NCBI GenBank assembly: GCA_030278955.1
Contig: JAOANR010000002.1
Span: 12,389,982 to 12,453,981, forward strand
DNA length: 64,000 bases
Source: Hygrophila difformis
Taxonomy: Eukaryota; Streptophyta; Magnoliopsida; Lamiales; Acanthaceae
Reading direction: 5' to 3'
Made by a program: the position numbers and the translations under genes
In this document: piece after piece, positions 45,783 through 56,565 of the stretch
How positions within the stretch are numbered: position 1 is the stretch's first letter
Layout: every line of letters begins with the position of its first letter
The notes under the pieces: generated by a model
Told to the model about the DNA's origin: nothing
The model's input: the letters and a program-made list of their open reading frames with translations, nothing else
Databases searched by the model: none

Positions 45783-46426
45783 TAAAATTTGGACGAATAT
45801 TGTTTGTTCTTAGATTTTAAAATTAGAGTTCAAAGGTTGGAATTTTTTGAAAATTTAAAAATTAGAAAACGGAAAACGTTTAGAGTTTAGCGGTAGAGTT
45901 AATTAGAATTTAGTGGTTTGAGTGTAAAATATGTGCTCGTATTACTTATAGTAGTTTTTAGTGTTTCAATAGCTAAATATGAACGATTTATCATTTTTTT
46001 TTTCTTTTTTTTTTCAGTCAAAGTGCAACTAATAGGTTATTTTTGTGGCTCATTTCAATAATTGTAATAGTATATACTAATAATTCTCTTATATTGCCGA
46101 CACATGAGTGGCACGTTTAAAAAAAAAAAAAAAGAGATTCTCTTATATTATCCGCTTTCTTTCACTCTCCAAATACTATTTCTGATTGAATTATTTCTGA
46201 AGCAACTCTAGAGCAAACATAGGTTGCCCTCACTCATAAGTCACAAAGTCTCATCCTCTCGCTGAAAATATTATAGTGTTTGGTGAAATTATGAGCAACT
46301 AAGTTTTGACTTGTGAAAACAAGACATGTTACTTACATTATACCACGTATTTGAATATTTAAAGAAAGGAAATAAAAGAAACAATTAAAATAGAGTGAAT
46401 TTGATTTTACATAAGGGTCATTTTTG
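45783..46426. other. AT-rich intergenic DNA
   Basis: Contains T- and A-runs (about 45,993-46,013; 46,119-46,133). No gene. Confidence 0.6.
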
Positions 46427-46435
46427 TAGTTAAAG

Positions 46436-46619
46436 GTTTTTTTTTATTTTTTTTATTTTGTGAACAGCCTATACAAATTAGAAAAGAGTGGTGGGAGCTC
46501 ATGCTCACAAATTATAAAGGGAATAAATGAGTGGTGGGGAATTAAACCCCCAACCTATACGTTGAATGTCGGGTGACTTAACCACTAGGGTAAGTCCAGG
46601 GTAAGTCCCCATCCCCGGA
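46436..46619 (-). mobile_element. tRNA-derived SINE, TSD TAGTTAAAG
   Basis: On the minus strand the head is GGGGATGGGGACTTACCC, with an A-box-like TTACCCTAGTGGTTAAG and a B-box-like GGTTTAATTCC, and the tail GTATAGGCTGTTCAC plus A-rich run. TAGTTAAAG flanks it (46,427-46,435; 46,620-46,628). Same family as the SINE at 42,921. An internal 12-bp duplication GGGTAAGTCC(AG) is at about 46,588-46,605. Confidence 0.92.
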
Positions 46620-46628
46620 TAGTTAAAG

Positions 46629-47849
46629 TTGAATTTAAGAATGTTTTGAAGATATTATTTGAAATAACTCATCATTTTAGGATTGATTTGAAATTCAACC
46701 AAAATTAGTACAGTATAAAATTAGGAGGGGATTTAAAATTCATCCCCAAATCATTCCAATAAACCAAATAAGTGGAATAATTTGTTATTATGTATTTTAA
46801 ATTACTACTATAATACCCAAAAAGTCCAAAATAGATAATCTTGGGCGGTTAGGTGTTGTTGGGCCAACCCTAATATCCTTGGGTCTGAAATACTAGATTT
46901 AGCCCAACTTGGGCCGATTCGGGCCACGGTCCGTTTGCAAACCGTGGATGAGACCGTAAGAGCCATAACATAAATTTAGTTTTATCATTTTAAAAGTTTT
47001 GCAAGTTAATCCTATTACCTTTCTTCGTTATTTTTTTGTCCCAAGTTCAAAGGAAACTCCAAAATTCCCTATAGGGTATTAAGAAGCAAGTGTGGTCATG
47101 AACTAGCTAGGTGGTAAAGTTGAGGATTTTTGTGGCTGATTTGAACCTTCTCTTGTGTGATTTTGTGTCCAACTTCAGGTAAGTTGAAGATCATATAAAT
47201 ATTTGGTTTGGGTTTAGAATGATTGAATCATACCATTTGCAAAATCTTTGTTTCAGTGCTTCAAATTGAGGAATGCTTTGGTAGAGGACTTCTGTAACAT
47301 CCCCACTTTCAAAAGTGAGGTTGTTACCAGAATACGTTCCAAATAAGATTCGTCCTCACAAATCTAATTGCTCAGAAAATATTAACGTTGCTAAAGAAGA
47401 CTATAGTAACTAAAACAACAAAGTAAATGAATACTTCGCTAAAACATCCTGAAACTTTCACAGTTCTCCCACCACCTATTCATTTGATTTTAAAAAGAAT
47501 TTATGTTTCTCTATCCTTTGAAAGAATTGAGCTAGAGTGTGGGTGGTAAATAATTTTAGAAGTTGTGGAAGATTGTGTACCAAAAGCGCACGGTTATCAA
47601 AGTTTCAGTAATTTTTAGGGAGTCCAGATCATTCACTGGATGATGTATGATGAAAGTAGGACCCATGTCATTCTGCTAATTTTCTACTCGGTTACTCGCA
47701 TTTGATTAATTGGATTTTCTAATAGTCGACTATTGAGATAATGTAATATCTTTTTGGAAAGCAGAGTAAATTATGCAGACACGACTAACTTGTGCAATGC
47801 AGATAGAAGGACTGAGAAGTAAAAAAAAAAAAAAAAGGAGAAGGTGTAG
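46629..47849. other. Non-coding DNA with LTR-like signals
   Basis: At about 47,175 CTTCAGGTAAGTTG is a good splice-donor-like site after leader-like sequence. At 47,292 TGTAACATCCCCACTTTC resembles the start of a Tekay-like LTR. No partner end or TSD was found, so I do not call an element. Confidence 0.4.
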
Positions 47850-48397
47850 ACTTCCTGCATTAGATCATATCTTGAAAATAAAAATGCATGAACAAGCTAG
47901 TAGGAGGTATGTTTACAACAAAGGAATATAAAAGATAGGGAAGCTTCCAAAACTATGATCAAGCAAAGGAAAGGAAGCCATGTCCATACGCCATAACCTC
48001 CGATTCTCACAAGTTCAAAGTGTTGGTAGTATTCTTCTTGGTAAGCTTCGATCCAAGATGAAGAAGCAACCGCCTTCAAGCTCCAACAAGAGAAGGCAAA
48101 CAAGTCCCTATGCCTTGTCCTCAATCTTCATTGATTCATGTTAATGGTTAATTTGCAACATGAAATGTTTCAAATTTCAAGTTGATGAAGGATGCCCTCT
48201 TGAGAGCATTTGTGATCTTTTGGATCTTTGCAAATAAGCAAATATATTCATTCAATAGAAGATGAGTCTTACAAATGAGGGGAGGCCATTTATATACCAT
48301 GACCAATGCCCAAAAGATGAAAAATACATGGAAAATAAGAAGGGGGTTGCGAAATGGAAAGGGGTGCGGTCTATATGTAAACCGAACCTAGGAGAAG
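47850..48397 (-). mobile_element. Part of the 3' LTR of element A (left of nested element)
   Basis: This piece is collinear, at lower similarity, with the LTR of the nested element: TTACAAATGAGGGGAGGCCA against TTACAAATGAGGG...GGCCAACCC, and ATATATTC against TATTTCATTC. It ends at AGAAG, where the nested element is inserted, and continues at 53,784. Frames inside it are not genes. Confidence 0.6.
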
Positions 48398-48720
48398 TGC
48401 CATGGATCTCTTGGTTACTAACTTTCTTAAAGAAAGATTAAGGAATATTAAGAAGAGATTAAGCGGAATATTAAGGAGATGGATAAGAACCGAAATGTAA
48501 ATGAATGGATAAGGAAGCAAAACCGCAACAAGAATCGTTGGGGGAAGCAACCAAGTTGTTCGAAACCTTGACCTCAACCCAATCCTTCCACTCAAGCCTC
48601 GGTTCATTGATCAACAATGGATGCTTCGGTCCAAGATTGATGAATGTTTCCAAGCAAACATACAAAGAGTGTGTGTAAACTCACAATGATCTTTGAAGAG
48701 AAAATATTCAATATTTCATT

Positions 48721-50002
48721 CACTACAAGAAAAATTGGTTTTACCGACCGCAGGTGCGGTCGGTAACCCCGGAATGCGGGTCGTTTCGGGGATTACCGAC
48801 CGCACCACCGACCGCAAGGGTCGGTCGGTAATACCATGGTATGTAATTTTCCTCCGACCAAAAAACTTTGCCGTCGGAAACTTACCGACCGAATTACCGA
48901 CCAAACGGTGGTCGGTAAATTTACCGACCGAATTACCGACCGCAAATGCGGTCGGTACTCTCTGGTCCCAAGAGGTCCCGGAAAAATTTACCGACCGAAA
49001 TACCGACCGCAAATGCGGTCGGTAATTCTATTTTATGAAAAAATTGTCCTTGGGAGGGCTCGAACCGCCCACCTCACCATCACCATCCTCAACCCTAACC
49101 AGCTTGGCTATGTCTCTAACCGATCAATCATATTCTGACATGTGTCCTATATAGTAAACCTCCCCAAGGATATATGTTGATAGAATTTGCTGAGGAGAGG
49201 CCTCGAACCCGGGTGGGGAGATAGATCCCTCGCGCGTGTGACCATCTAAGCACTTCATGTTTCATGTCATTTTATGAAATGTTATATATATAACCTATAT
49301 AAGTACATATATACATTTAAAATGTGTAAATTTGAAACGAAATTAAAATATAAAATTATATTAATTAAAAAAATAATTAAATTATAAACTGTTAAATAGT
49401 TGAAATAAATAATTAAATTAATTTAATTAAATTAAATTAATGTAAATTAATTTATATATTAATTAAATATATAAATATATTAATTAAATAAATAATAATA
49501 AAAAATAATAATTAATTAATTATAAATATTTAAATAATTAAATTATAAAATAAATAATTAATTAAATGGGTTGAAATAAATAATAATTAAATTATAAAAT
49601 AAATAATGCTCGAATAAAGGAATAATTAAATTTTAAAAATAATTAAAGAAACATTTATTAAAAATAAAAAATAAATAATTAAAAATGAAAAAAATTTAGC
49701 GACCGACATTTTCGGTCGGTAATGCGGTCGGTAGATTAAATTATTTTTTTAAAAATAATAAATCTTTTAAAAAATTGAAAAAAATTGAAAAAACTTTACC
49801 GACCGCAAATGCGGTCGGTAATTCGGTCGGTGATACCGACCGAATTAAGTTTGGTCGGTGCAGTGGTCGTCCGGAAACCGGGTCCACCATAACGGCTCTA
49901 AATTACCGACCGCATGTTGCGGTCGGCCCTGCGGTCGGTAAATCCGACCCGCATCATGTCGGTCGGTAATTTCGGTCGGTAAAACGCAATTTTCTTGTAG
50001 TG
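48721..50002. mobile_element. CACTA element, TSD ATT, with empty site in the sister LTR
   Basis: Starts CACTACAAGAAAAATTGG and ends TTTTCTTGTAGTG, flanked by ATT (48,718-48,720; 50,003-50,005). The other LTR reads TATTTCATTCAAGCAAAG at about 53,025-53,042 with no insert, so target and TSD are proved within the window. Both ends are packed with ACCGACCGCA/TGCGGTCGGTA motifs, likely transposase sites. 1,282 bp, no transposase. Two tRNA-like modules lie in the middle. Confidence 0.97.
49054..49254 (-). repeat. Paired tRNA-like modules of the third CACTA
   Basis: On the minus strand, module 1 (49,254-49,200) has GTGCTTAGATGG (A-box-like) and GGGTTCGAGG (B-box). Module 2 (49,112-49,054) has TAGCCAAGCTGG, a full match to TRGCNNAGYNGG, and GGTTCGAGCCC, a full B-box. 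TGACATGAAACATGA precedes module 1, as in the inner CACTA. I see no acceptor-stem pairing, so not tRNA genes. Confidence 0.75.
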
Positions 50003-50616
50003 ATTCAAGCAAAGATGTGTTACAAATGAGGGAAAGGTCATATATATAGGCCAACCCTTTTAAACAAACCCTAGGAAGGATTAAACAATAAAAGAGAGCA
50101 AGAAAAATGAAGAAAACATCAAAAACTGGCCCTGGTGCGAAATGGTGAAGGTTGGTATATGGGGGTTACAGGTACGGTATATGTAGGCTGCAGGGTCGGT
50201 ATATGATCGCTATGGGGTCGGTATATTGAAGCCGCATTCGATGCGGTTTAGACCGCATCACGAAGTTGGTACACCACACCAACCAGGCCGGTACCGCACG
50301 GAAGTTGGTATACCGCACCAACCAGGTCGGTATAACACCATACGGAAGTTGGTATACCGCACCAACTTTCATGCCTTGGCCAAATTTCAAGGTATTTAGT
50401 CCTACATTGTTTATGCTATTACAAAATAATATCCGACCATCTTCCGTCTTGACCAAAATTTATCCGGCGACCGGCGGTGGTTCCGGCCGACCTCCGGCCA
50501 ACTTCCGGTCAGTTTTCCCGTGAGCTCCGTTTGACCTTCCGGCGATGCTCCGGTGCTCCGGCGGCTTCTCCGGTCATCTTCAGGCGACTCTCCGGCGGCG
50601 GCGATGGCTTCCTACT

Positions 50617-51525
50617 TCAAAATTGGGGAATCCACAATTGGATTCCATCCGGGTCCTTCAATTTAGTCGGGTCTTGTCTACCCTCGTTGGACTGGATCGG
50701 GTAATCGGTTTGGTTGATCCGGATTTTTACGGCATCCTCTTCCCCTTCAGAAGCTTTGGACTCCAAAGCTGATTGAAAAGATATCGCGGATGGATCGACC
50801 AGAGAACCAAGACTTAAAGTATACTCCACTTTTTTGACTTCAGAAATCCCAACAGACATAATTGGCGATGACCGCTCATAGTCACGAAGAAATCTCCATT
50901 TTGATAGTCGGAAGTGAATAGCTCGCAGAGGCACCCTGATCCCTTTTAATCCCAAAGTTGAGATCAAATAATGAATGTGACTCAAAGGAATCTTTCCAAC
51001 AGACTTGAATTGACCATGATCAGTACCCATTTTATCCGGTAGACTCAACTTCTCAAGTAAGTGCATATTATACTGACTCGGTCTCAGACTCTCAGCATAT
51101 TCCCAAAATGGATCAATGTACTCAGAATTTAATTCAGGACTGATGCAGTTATCTGGCAGACTCAAATTTTGCTCATTCGCCTCAGATCTCGGGACTATTT
51201 CCAAAGTAGAAAAATGATCAGATCTAACCCTTGGATACTTTGTGCGTTGCTCAAAAGTGTTAGCAGTTGTGTCCCCAGTGCCGATTTCCACATATAGTCT
51301 CTCGGAATATCCTTTACTGTCATCTGACTTCTCATAAAATGCCTTGTCAAGCTGCTTCTCTCCGTCATCAGAATTTAATAGACTTAATGACTCAGTTTCC
51401 AGCTGTGCAGCTCTCCTACACCCAGCAATCCTATTCATCTTCTGCTCCATGTTTTCGAATTGAGCATTTATCCTTTGCAGCATGTCCATCAGATCCTGGT
51501 TGGAAGGTTGTTTTGAACCTACCAT
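50617..51525 (-). CDS. Sole ORF of the non-autonomous LTR element, unknown
   Basis: 302 codons from 51,525; the last 39 or so are encoded across the PPT and within the 3' LTR. The N-terminus (LMDMLQRINAQFENMEQKMN) is predicted helical/coiled-coil-like. The rest is Ser-, Glu- and Lys-rich with no zinc knuckle, protease or RT motif. Position after the PBS suggests a gag-derived or gag-like remnant, but I do not recognise a domain. The intact frame with a plausible start supports it being a real element ORF; function unknown. Confidence 0.6.
   Translation of the reverse strand: MVGSKQPSNQDLMDMLQRINAQFENMEQKMNRIAGCRRAAQLETESLSLLNSDDGEKQLDKAFYEKSDDSKGYSERLYVEIGTGDTTANTFEQRTKYPRVRSDHFSTLEIVPRSEANEQNLSLPDNCISPELNSEYIDPFWEYAESLRPSQYNMHLLEKLSLPDKMGTDHGQFKSVGKIPLSHIHYLISTLGLKGIRVPLRAIHFRLSKWRFLRDYERSSPIMSVGISEVKKVEYTLSLGSLVDPSAISFQSALESKASEGEEDAVKIRINQTDYPIQSNEGRQDPTKLKDPDGIQLWIPQF
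50735..50747 (-). promoter_or_regulatory. Polypurine tract of the non-autonomous element
   Basis: On the minus strand AAGGGGAAGAGGA stands directly before the 3' LTR (start TGCCGT), the primer site for plus-strand DNA synthesis. Confidence 0.9.
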
Positions 51526-52674
51526 TTTAAAATACTAACAAGAAAATTATATAAAACCAATGTCGGTCTATTGGGTTAACTCACGAACTGAGCCAAATGC
51601 AGTCCAAAGTGATCACCAAATAAGTCTCGGTTGTCGGAGAGTGAGGCCTGGATATACGTACGCACAATGCAAGATACAAATGCAATGTTCGATTGTATCA
51701 ACAACCGCTAGGAAATATGTGAAATGCAATGCAATGAAATTATGTTCACGGTTTTAATCGGCAATTGCAATCCAATAATTCCAAGTCCTCACAATATAAA
51801 AGTGAACTCACCAAAATTTGAAAAATGGTAGCTCATAACACACGACTCTCAATATAAACCCAAAAATAAAGTAAAATAAAATAAAATAAGAATCACACTG
51901 AAACACTATAAGTAGGAAGATAAGATATGGAGTGGGGAAAATATTTAAGCAAGTAGCTCAAAATACTAAGGCCAAAAGGTAGGAAAATAAATCAAGAATG
52001 AAGACTTTTGGTGTGGGACCCACTCAAAGGCAACAAAGTCTTCAATCCTTCCAAACTTTGGATTTGGTCATGTGAGTAGGAGTATGGAAGCAACCAAATT
52101 CAAATCCCCAAAATTCCTTTTGTGCGGCTCAAGACAAGCTAGCATGTCACTTTTCAAATTTTCTTTCCAACTAGCTCATCATTAAGCTCCCTTTAACACA
52201 TAGATATATTCAGATTTTGGATTACACTTGAAGCTCTCAAGAACAATATGAAGATGAACTCAACACTTAAGAACACATATGAACACACTCACTTGGAATT
52301 TAAGATGCATATTAACCAATCAATCACATAAACACATTCCAAATGCATACATTCACATATGAGAATCAAAATATGGGAGAACTAACAACAAACACACAAA
52401 AACACAAAACACAAAATCAAACACCAAAATATGGAGATTTTCGGATTTTTGCATAAGAACACACAAGAACGTAAAATATTCATAGGAAATTAATTCCTTG
52501 GCCAAATTTGAAGATCTTTGTATGATTCTCTATGTAAACAACATGAGGAGTTCAAATATGTAATCAAATTTAGCAAACTCCAAACGGTTCGAAACCAGAT
52601 TTTTAGAACAGTGGGCAGAAACTATATTTTTTTTTTGAGATTTTTTAGTATAACAACAAGTAGAACCAAGATAA
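51526..52674 (-). other. 5' untranslated internal region of the non-autonomous element
   Basis: About 1.15 kb between PBS and ORF, AT-rich, no coding signal. May carry packaging signals. Confidence 0.6.
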
Positions 52675-52686
52675 GCTCTGATACCA
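52675..52686 (-). promoter_or_regulatory. Primer-binding site, initiator tRNA-Met type
   Basis: On the minus strand TGGTATCAGAGC, the classical plant PBS complementary to the 3' end of initiator tRNA-Met, 11 bp from the LTR end. It fixes the element's orientation. Confidence 0.95.
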
Positions 52687-52697
52687 AATAAATTAGG

Positions 52698-53783
52698 TGC
52701 CATGGATCTCTTGGTTACTAACTTGCTTAAGGAAAGATTAAGGAAGATTAAGAAGAGATTAAGCGGAAGATTAAGGAGATGGATAAGAACCGAAATGTAA
52801 ATGAAGGGATAAGGAAGCAAAACCGCAACAAGAATCATCGGAGGAAGCAACCAAGGTGTTCGAAACCTTGACCTCAACCCAATCCTTCCACTCGAGCCTC
52901 GGTTCAATGATCAACAATGGATGCTTCGGTCCAAGATTGATGAATGTTTCCAAGCAAATATACAAAGAGTGTGTGAGAGTGTGTGTAAACTCACAATGAT
53001 CTTTGAAGAGAGAATATTTAATATTTCATTCAAGCAAAGATGTGTTACAAATGAGGGGAATGTCATATATATAGGCCAACCCTTTTAAACAAACCCTAGG
53101 AAGGATTAAACAATAAAAGAGAGCAAGAAAAATAAAGAAAACATAAAAAACTGGCCCTGGTGCGAAATAGTGAAGGTTGGTATACGGGGGTTACAGGTAC
53201 GGTATATGTAAGCTGCAGGGTCGGTTTATGAGCGCTACGGGGTCGGTATATGGAACCCGTATGCGATGCGGTTTAGACCGCATGCATGCGGTTTAGACCA
53301 CATCCTGAAGTTGGTACACCACACCTAACAGGTCGGTATAAGACCGCACGGAAGTTGGTATACCGCACCAACCAGGTCGGTATAACACCGCACAGAAGTT
53401 GATATACCGCACCAACTTTCATGCCTTAGCCAAATTTTAAGGTATTTAGTCCTACATTATTTATGCTATTACAAATAATATCCGGCCATCTTCCGTCTTG
53501 ACCAAAATTTATCCGGCGACCGGCGGTGATTCCGGCCGACCTCCGGCCAACTTCCAGTCAGTTTTCCGGCGAGCTCCATTTGACCTTCCGGCGATGCTCC
53601 GGTGCTCCGGCGGCTTCTCCGGTCATCTTACGGCGACTCTCCGGCGACGGTGATGGCTTCCTACTTCAAAATTGGGGAATCCACAATTGGATTCCATCCG
53701 GGTCCTTCAATTTAGTCAGGTCTTGTCTACCCTCATCGGACCGGATCGGGTAATCGGTTTGGTTGATCCGAATTTTTACAGCA
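52698..53783 (-). mobile_element. 5' LTR of the non-autonomous element (empty CACTA site)
   Basis: 1,086 bp, TGCCATGG...TTTTTACAGCA. It aligns with the left LTR throughout, with scattered substitutions and small indels (for example an extra GAGTGTGT near 52,972), so insertion was not very recent. Confidence 0.94.
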
Positions 53784-54200
53784 AGAAGAGATCGCACCTA
53801 GAGGATGAGACCGCACCTAGGGTAAAAACTTAGTCAAATTATAGGGTGGGTGCGGTCTATGTGGTGTGGTGTGGTCTAAGGAGACCGCACCTAGGGGGTT
53901 AGACCGCACCTATTAAAAATGGAACAAGGCCAACATTTTTGGGTGGGTGCGGTTTAGGCTAGGTGGTGCGGTTTAAGTGGGGTAAACCGCACCTGTGAAG
54001 GAGACCGCACCTATAGACCGCACATATTTTCAGCAAAAAATATTCTAAGTGTTTTGATGCCTTGGACATCTTCAAGGCATATTATCCTACAGTATTAGAA
54101 AAGGATAACATAATGATATTCTTCTCCGATCAGTATTCCGGCTTCATTAGGACGGATCCCGGACATCTGCTTGCTCGAGCTGTAGGAGCAAAGTAGCTTC
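53784..54200 (-). mobile_element. Part of the 3' LTR of element A (right of nested element)
   Basis: Contains repeated AGACCGCACCTA motifs in both orientations (about 53,795-54,030). The following GATGCCTTGG...TTCAAGGCATATTATCCTACA is collinear with GATGCCTTGGCC...TTAGTCCTACA of the nested element's LTR. The right LTR edge was not fixed; integrase ends at 54,248. Confidence 0.6.
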
Positions 54201-54247
54201 GGATCGGATGGTGGATATTTTAGACAGCTCTTTTTCAAAATGGTCCT

Positions 54248-54874
54248 TCAAAAATTCAGCAACTCGCGTGTGAACTTTTTGGTCTGCTTCCTCGAACAGG
54301 GTCTTTCCGGAAATGGAATTATGGTTGCTACAGTTCCGGCTTCCACGCTATTCCCTCCCCCTTGAGGAGGTTGAGCGATCAACCGACAAGCATCGTATTC
54401 GTCCTGTTCGTCTCTTTCGTACAGCACAAGATTTGCAACACTAAAAGACATATTAATGTTTCCATATTCTTCACGTAGTTCCAGTTTATACGCGTTATCA
54501 TTAATCCGTTCAAGAATTTTAAAAGGTCTGTCTCCTTGTGGAGATAGCTTATGTCGCCTCTTGGCTGGAAATCTTTCTTTCCGCAGATGAAGCCACCCCC
54601 AGTCTCCTGACTTCAGCACCAGTCTTTTTCTTCCCCTGTCATGGTACCTCGCGTACGTTTCCGCCGATTTTAGAAGGCTCTCTTTGACAGTCTTGTGTAA
54701 ATCCTTGGTTGCTTGAGCCCTGTTTCTGCCATTTACATTGAAATGCTCATTGCTAGGCAATGGCAGAAGGTCAATCGGGGATAGTGGGTTAAAACCATAA
54801 ACACATTGAAAAGGGGAAATATGAGTTGCACTGTGGATGTGCCTATTTATGCAAACTCTATGTACGGTAGGCAT
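54248..54874 (-). pseudogene. Element A integrase C-terminal part
   Basis: Residues 1-50 are the core end (HSATHISPFQCVYGFNPLSP). Then come VKESLLKSAETYARYHDRGR and the LKSGDWGWLHLRKERFPAKR segment, the conserved GD-V/W-HLRKERFP stretch of several chromoviruses, followed by the GDRPFKILERINDNAYKLEL barrel. It overlaps the upstream frame by 27 bp, so one frameshift separates it from the integrase core. No clear chromodomain follows. Confidence 0.9.
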
Positions 54875-56565
54875 TCATCCCAGCTTTTGGAGATAGATGC
54901 AGTAATTATACGAAGCAGATTACCTAAAACCCTGTTGACAGCTTCAGTCTGAGGGTGGAAAGCAGTTGAGAACAGCAGCTTCATACCAATCTCACTCCAA
55001 AGGGATTTCCAAAAGTAACTTATGAATTTGGCGTCTCGATCGGACACAATGGACTTTGGAATCCTGTGCAATCTCACGATTTCTTTGAAAAATAGTCTGG
55101 CGATATGAAGTGCATCGCTGGTCTTCGTGCAAGGTATAAAATGTGTCATCTTGGAGAATCTGTCTACCACAACGAAAATTGAGTCCTTCTCACGCGCAGT
55201 TCGAGGTAGACCAAGCACGAAGTCCATCGAGATATCCAACCACCGCCCTGCTGGAACAGGTAAGGCTTGGTAAAGACCATGAGGCTTGACCATGGATTTC
55301 GCCTTTAAACAGACGATGCACTTTGCAATGAACTCTTCCACTTGTTTTCTCAGTCCGGGCCAATAAAATTTTTCTGATAAAATATCAGCAGTGGCATTCT
55401 TCCCGAAATGTCCCATCAGTTGGCCATTGTGAGCTTCTTGAATAAGCAATTCCCTGATAGAACCTCTTGGAATGCAAAGCTGATTTTCCCGGTAGAGAAA
55501 ACCTTCCAGCCTGGAGAATTCTTTGAATCTGTGTACCTCAGTCTGTTGGTACACCTCTGCAAAATCCGGATCAATAGCATACAAGGTCTTGATATGCTCA
55601 AATCCCAGTAAATGAGTTGTCGTCATGGCAGCTAGAGTTGCTCTTCGGGACAAGGCATCTGCGACTACATTGTCTTTCCCTTTCTTATACCACATAACAT
55701 AGGGAAATCCTTTGATGAATTGGCTCCAGCGTGCATGTCGCTTGCTCAGTTGTCCTTGTCCTCGGATATGCTTCAAGGTTTCATGATCCGTATTGATGAT
55801 GAATTCTCGACCCCGAAGATAATGTTGCCATACTCGTAGTGCCCTTACCACAGCATACAACTCTTTGTCATAAGTTGAATAATTCAATGAGGCTCCAGAA
55901 AAGTTTTTGCTGTGGTAAGCGATCGGACGACCTTCTTGGATTAACACAGCTCCCATTCCCGTTCCGGATGCATCACATTCAATTTCAAATGGGAGATCGA
56001 AGTTTGGCAAGGCTAGTACCAGAGCAAGCATCAATTTCTCCTTCAATTCAGTGAACGCCTTCTGTTCCGTTGGCCCCCACTTAAAAGGCAAACCCTTTTT
56101 AAGTAGCGTCATGAGGGGCGCGACAATGACACTGAACTGCGGCACAAAACGTCTGAAAAATCCGCCGAGTCCCAAAAATTGTCGAACCTCATGTACTGTT
56201 TTCAATGGTGGCCAGTCAGAAATGGCCTTTACTTTCTGCTCATCAACTTTCAGTCCTCCCTGTCCAACAATGAAGCCCAAGAAATTCAGCTCTGTTGCGT
56301 GGAACGTGCACTTCTCCATATTAGCATAGAGCTTTGCCTCCCGCAACGTGTCAATAACCTGTTGGACATGAGATACATGGTCAGGTTCGTTCGCACTATA
56401 AATTAAAATATTGTCAAAATATACAACAACGAATTTATTTATGTAAGGGCGCAATGTCTCATTCATGAGACGCATAAAAGTGGACAGAGCATTGTCAGGC
56501 CAAAGGGCATAACGAGCCATTCGTATAGTCCGAACTTCGTCTTGAAGGTTTTTTTTTCCATTCAT
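54847..56565 (-). pseudogene. Element A RT (C-terminal half), RNase H and integrase
   Basis: An open frame of 572 codons. RT palm end with [11 protein letters not shown]: the catalytic box reads YFDN instead of YFDD. RNase H is at about 190-310 ([30 protein letters not shown]). The integrase HHCC finger is at about 375-440 ([18 protein letters not shown]) and the core at 450-570 ([35 protein letters not shown], where the usual Glu motif is shifted). The frame is open but the N-terminal half of RT is in another frame. Confidence 0.93.

Larger units (their letters stand above)
48398..50734 (-). mobile_element. 3' LTR of the non-autonomous element (with CACTA inside)
   Basis: About 1,052 bp without the CACTA (48,721-50,002) and its extra ATT. 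Near 50,240-50,370 it has several GGTATACCGCACCAAC-like repeats in direct and inverted order, shared with the other LTR. Confidence 0.93.
48398..53783 (-). mobile_element. Complete non-autonomous LTR retrotransposon, TSD AGAAG
   Basis: Two LTRs (48,398-50,734 and 52,698-53,783) share start TGCCATGG and end TTTTTAC(G/A)GCA. AGAAG flanks the whole (48,393-48,397; 53,784-53,788). On the minus strand a PBS TGGTATCAGAGC lies 11 bp inside the right LTR and a purine tract abuts the left LTR, so transcription runs right to left. The internal region is only about 1.96 kb with one 302-codon frame and no pol, so it needs proteins from another element. Left LTR is enlarged by a CACTA insertion. Confidence 0.95.

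Noticed and set aside
47292..47310. Start of another solo LTR (TGTAACATCCCC)
   Set aside because: No matching GGGGNTGTTACA end or TSD found to the right.
49054..49254. True tRNA genes in the CACTA element
   Set aside because: Only A- and B-box-like motifs; no acceptor-stem pairing or anticodon arm that I can see.
48721..50002. CRISPR-like array (regular ACCGACC repeats)
   Set aside because: Repeats are short, irregular, in both orientations, inside CACTA ends, in a plant genome.
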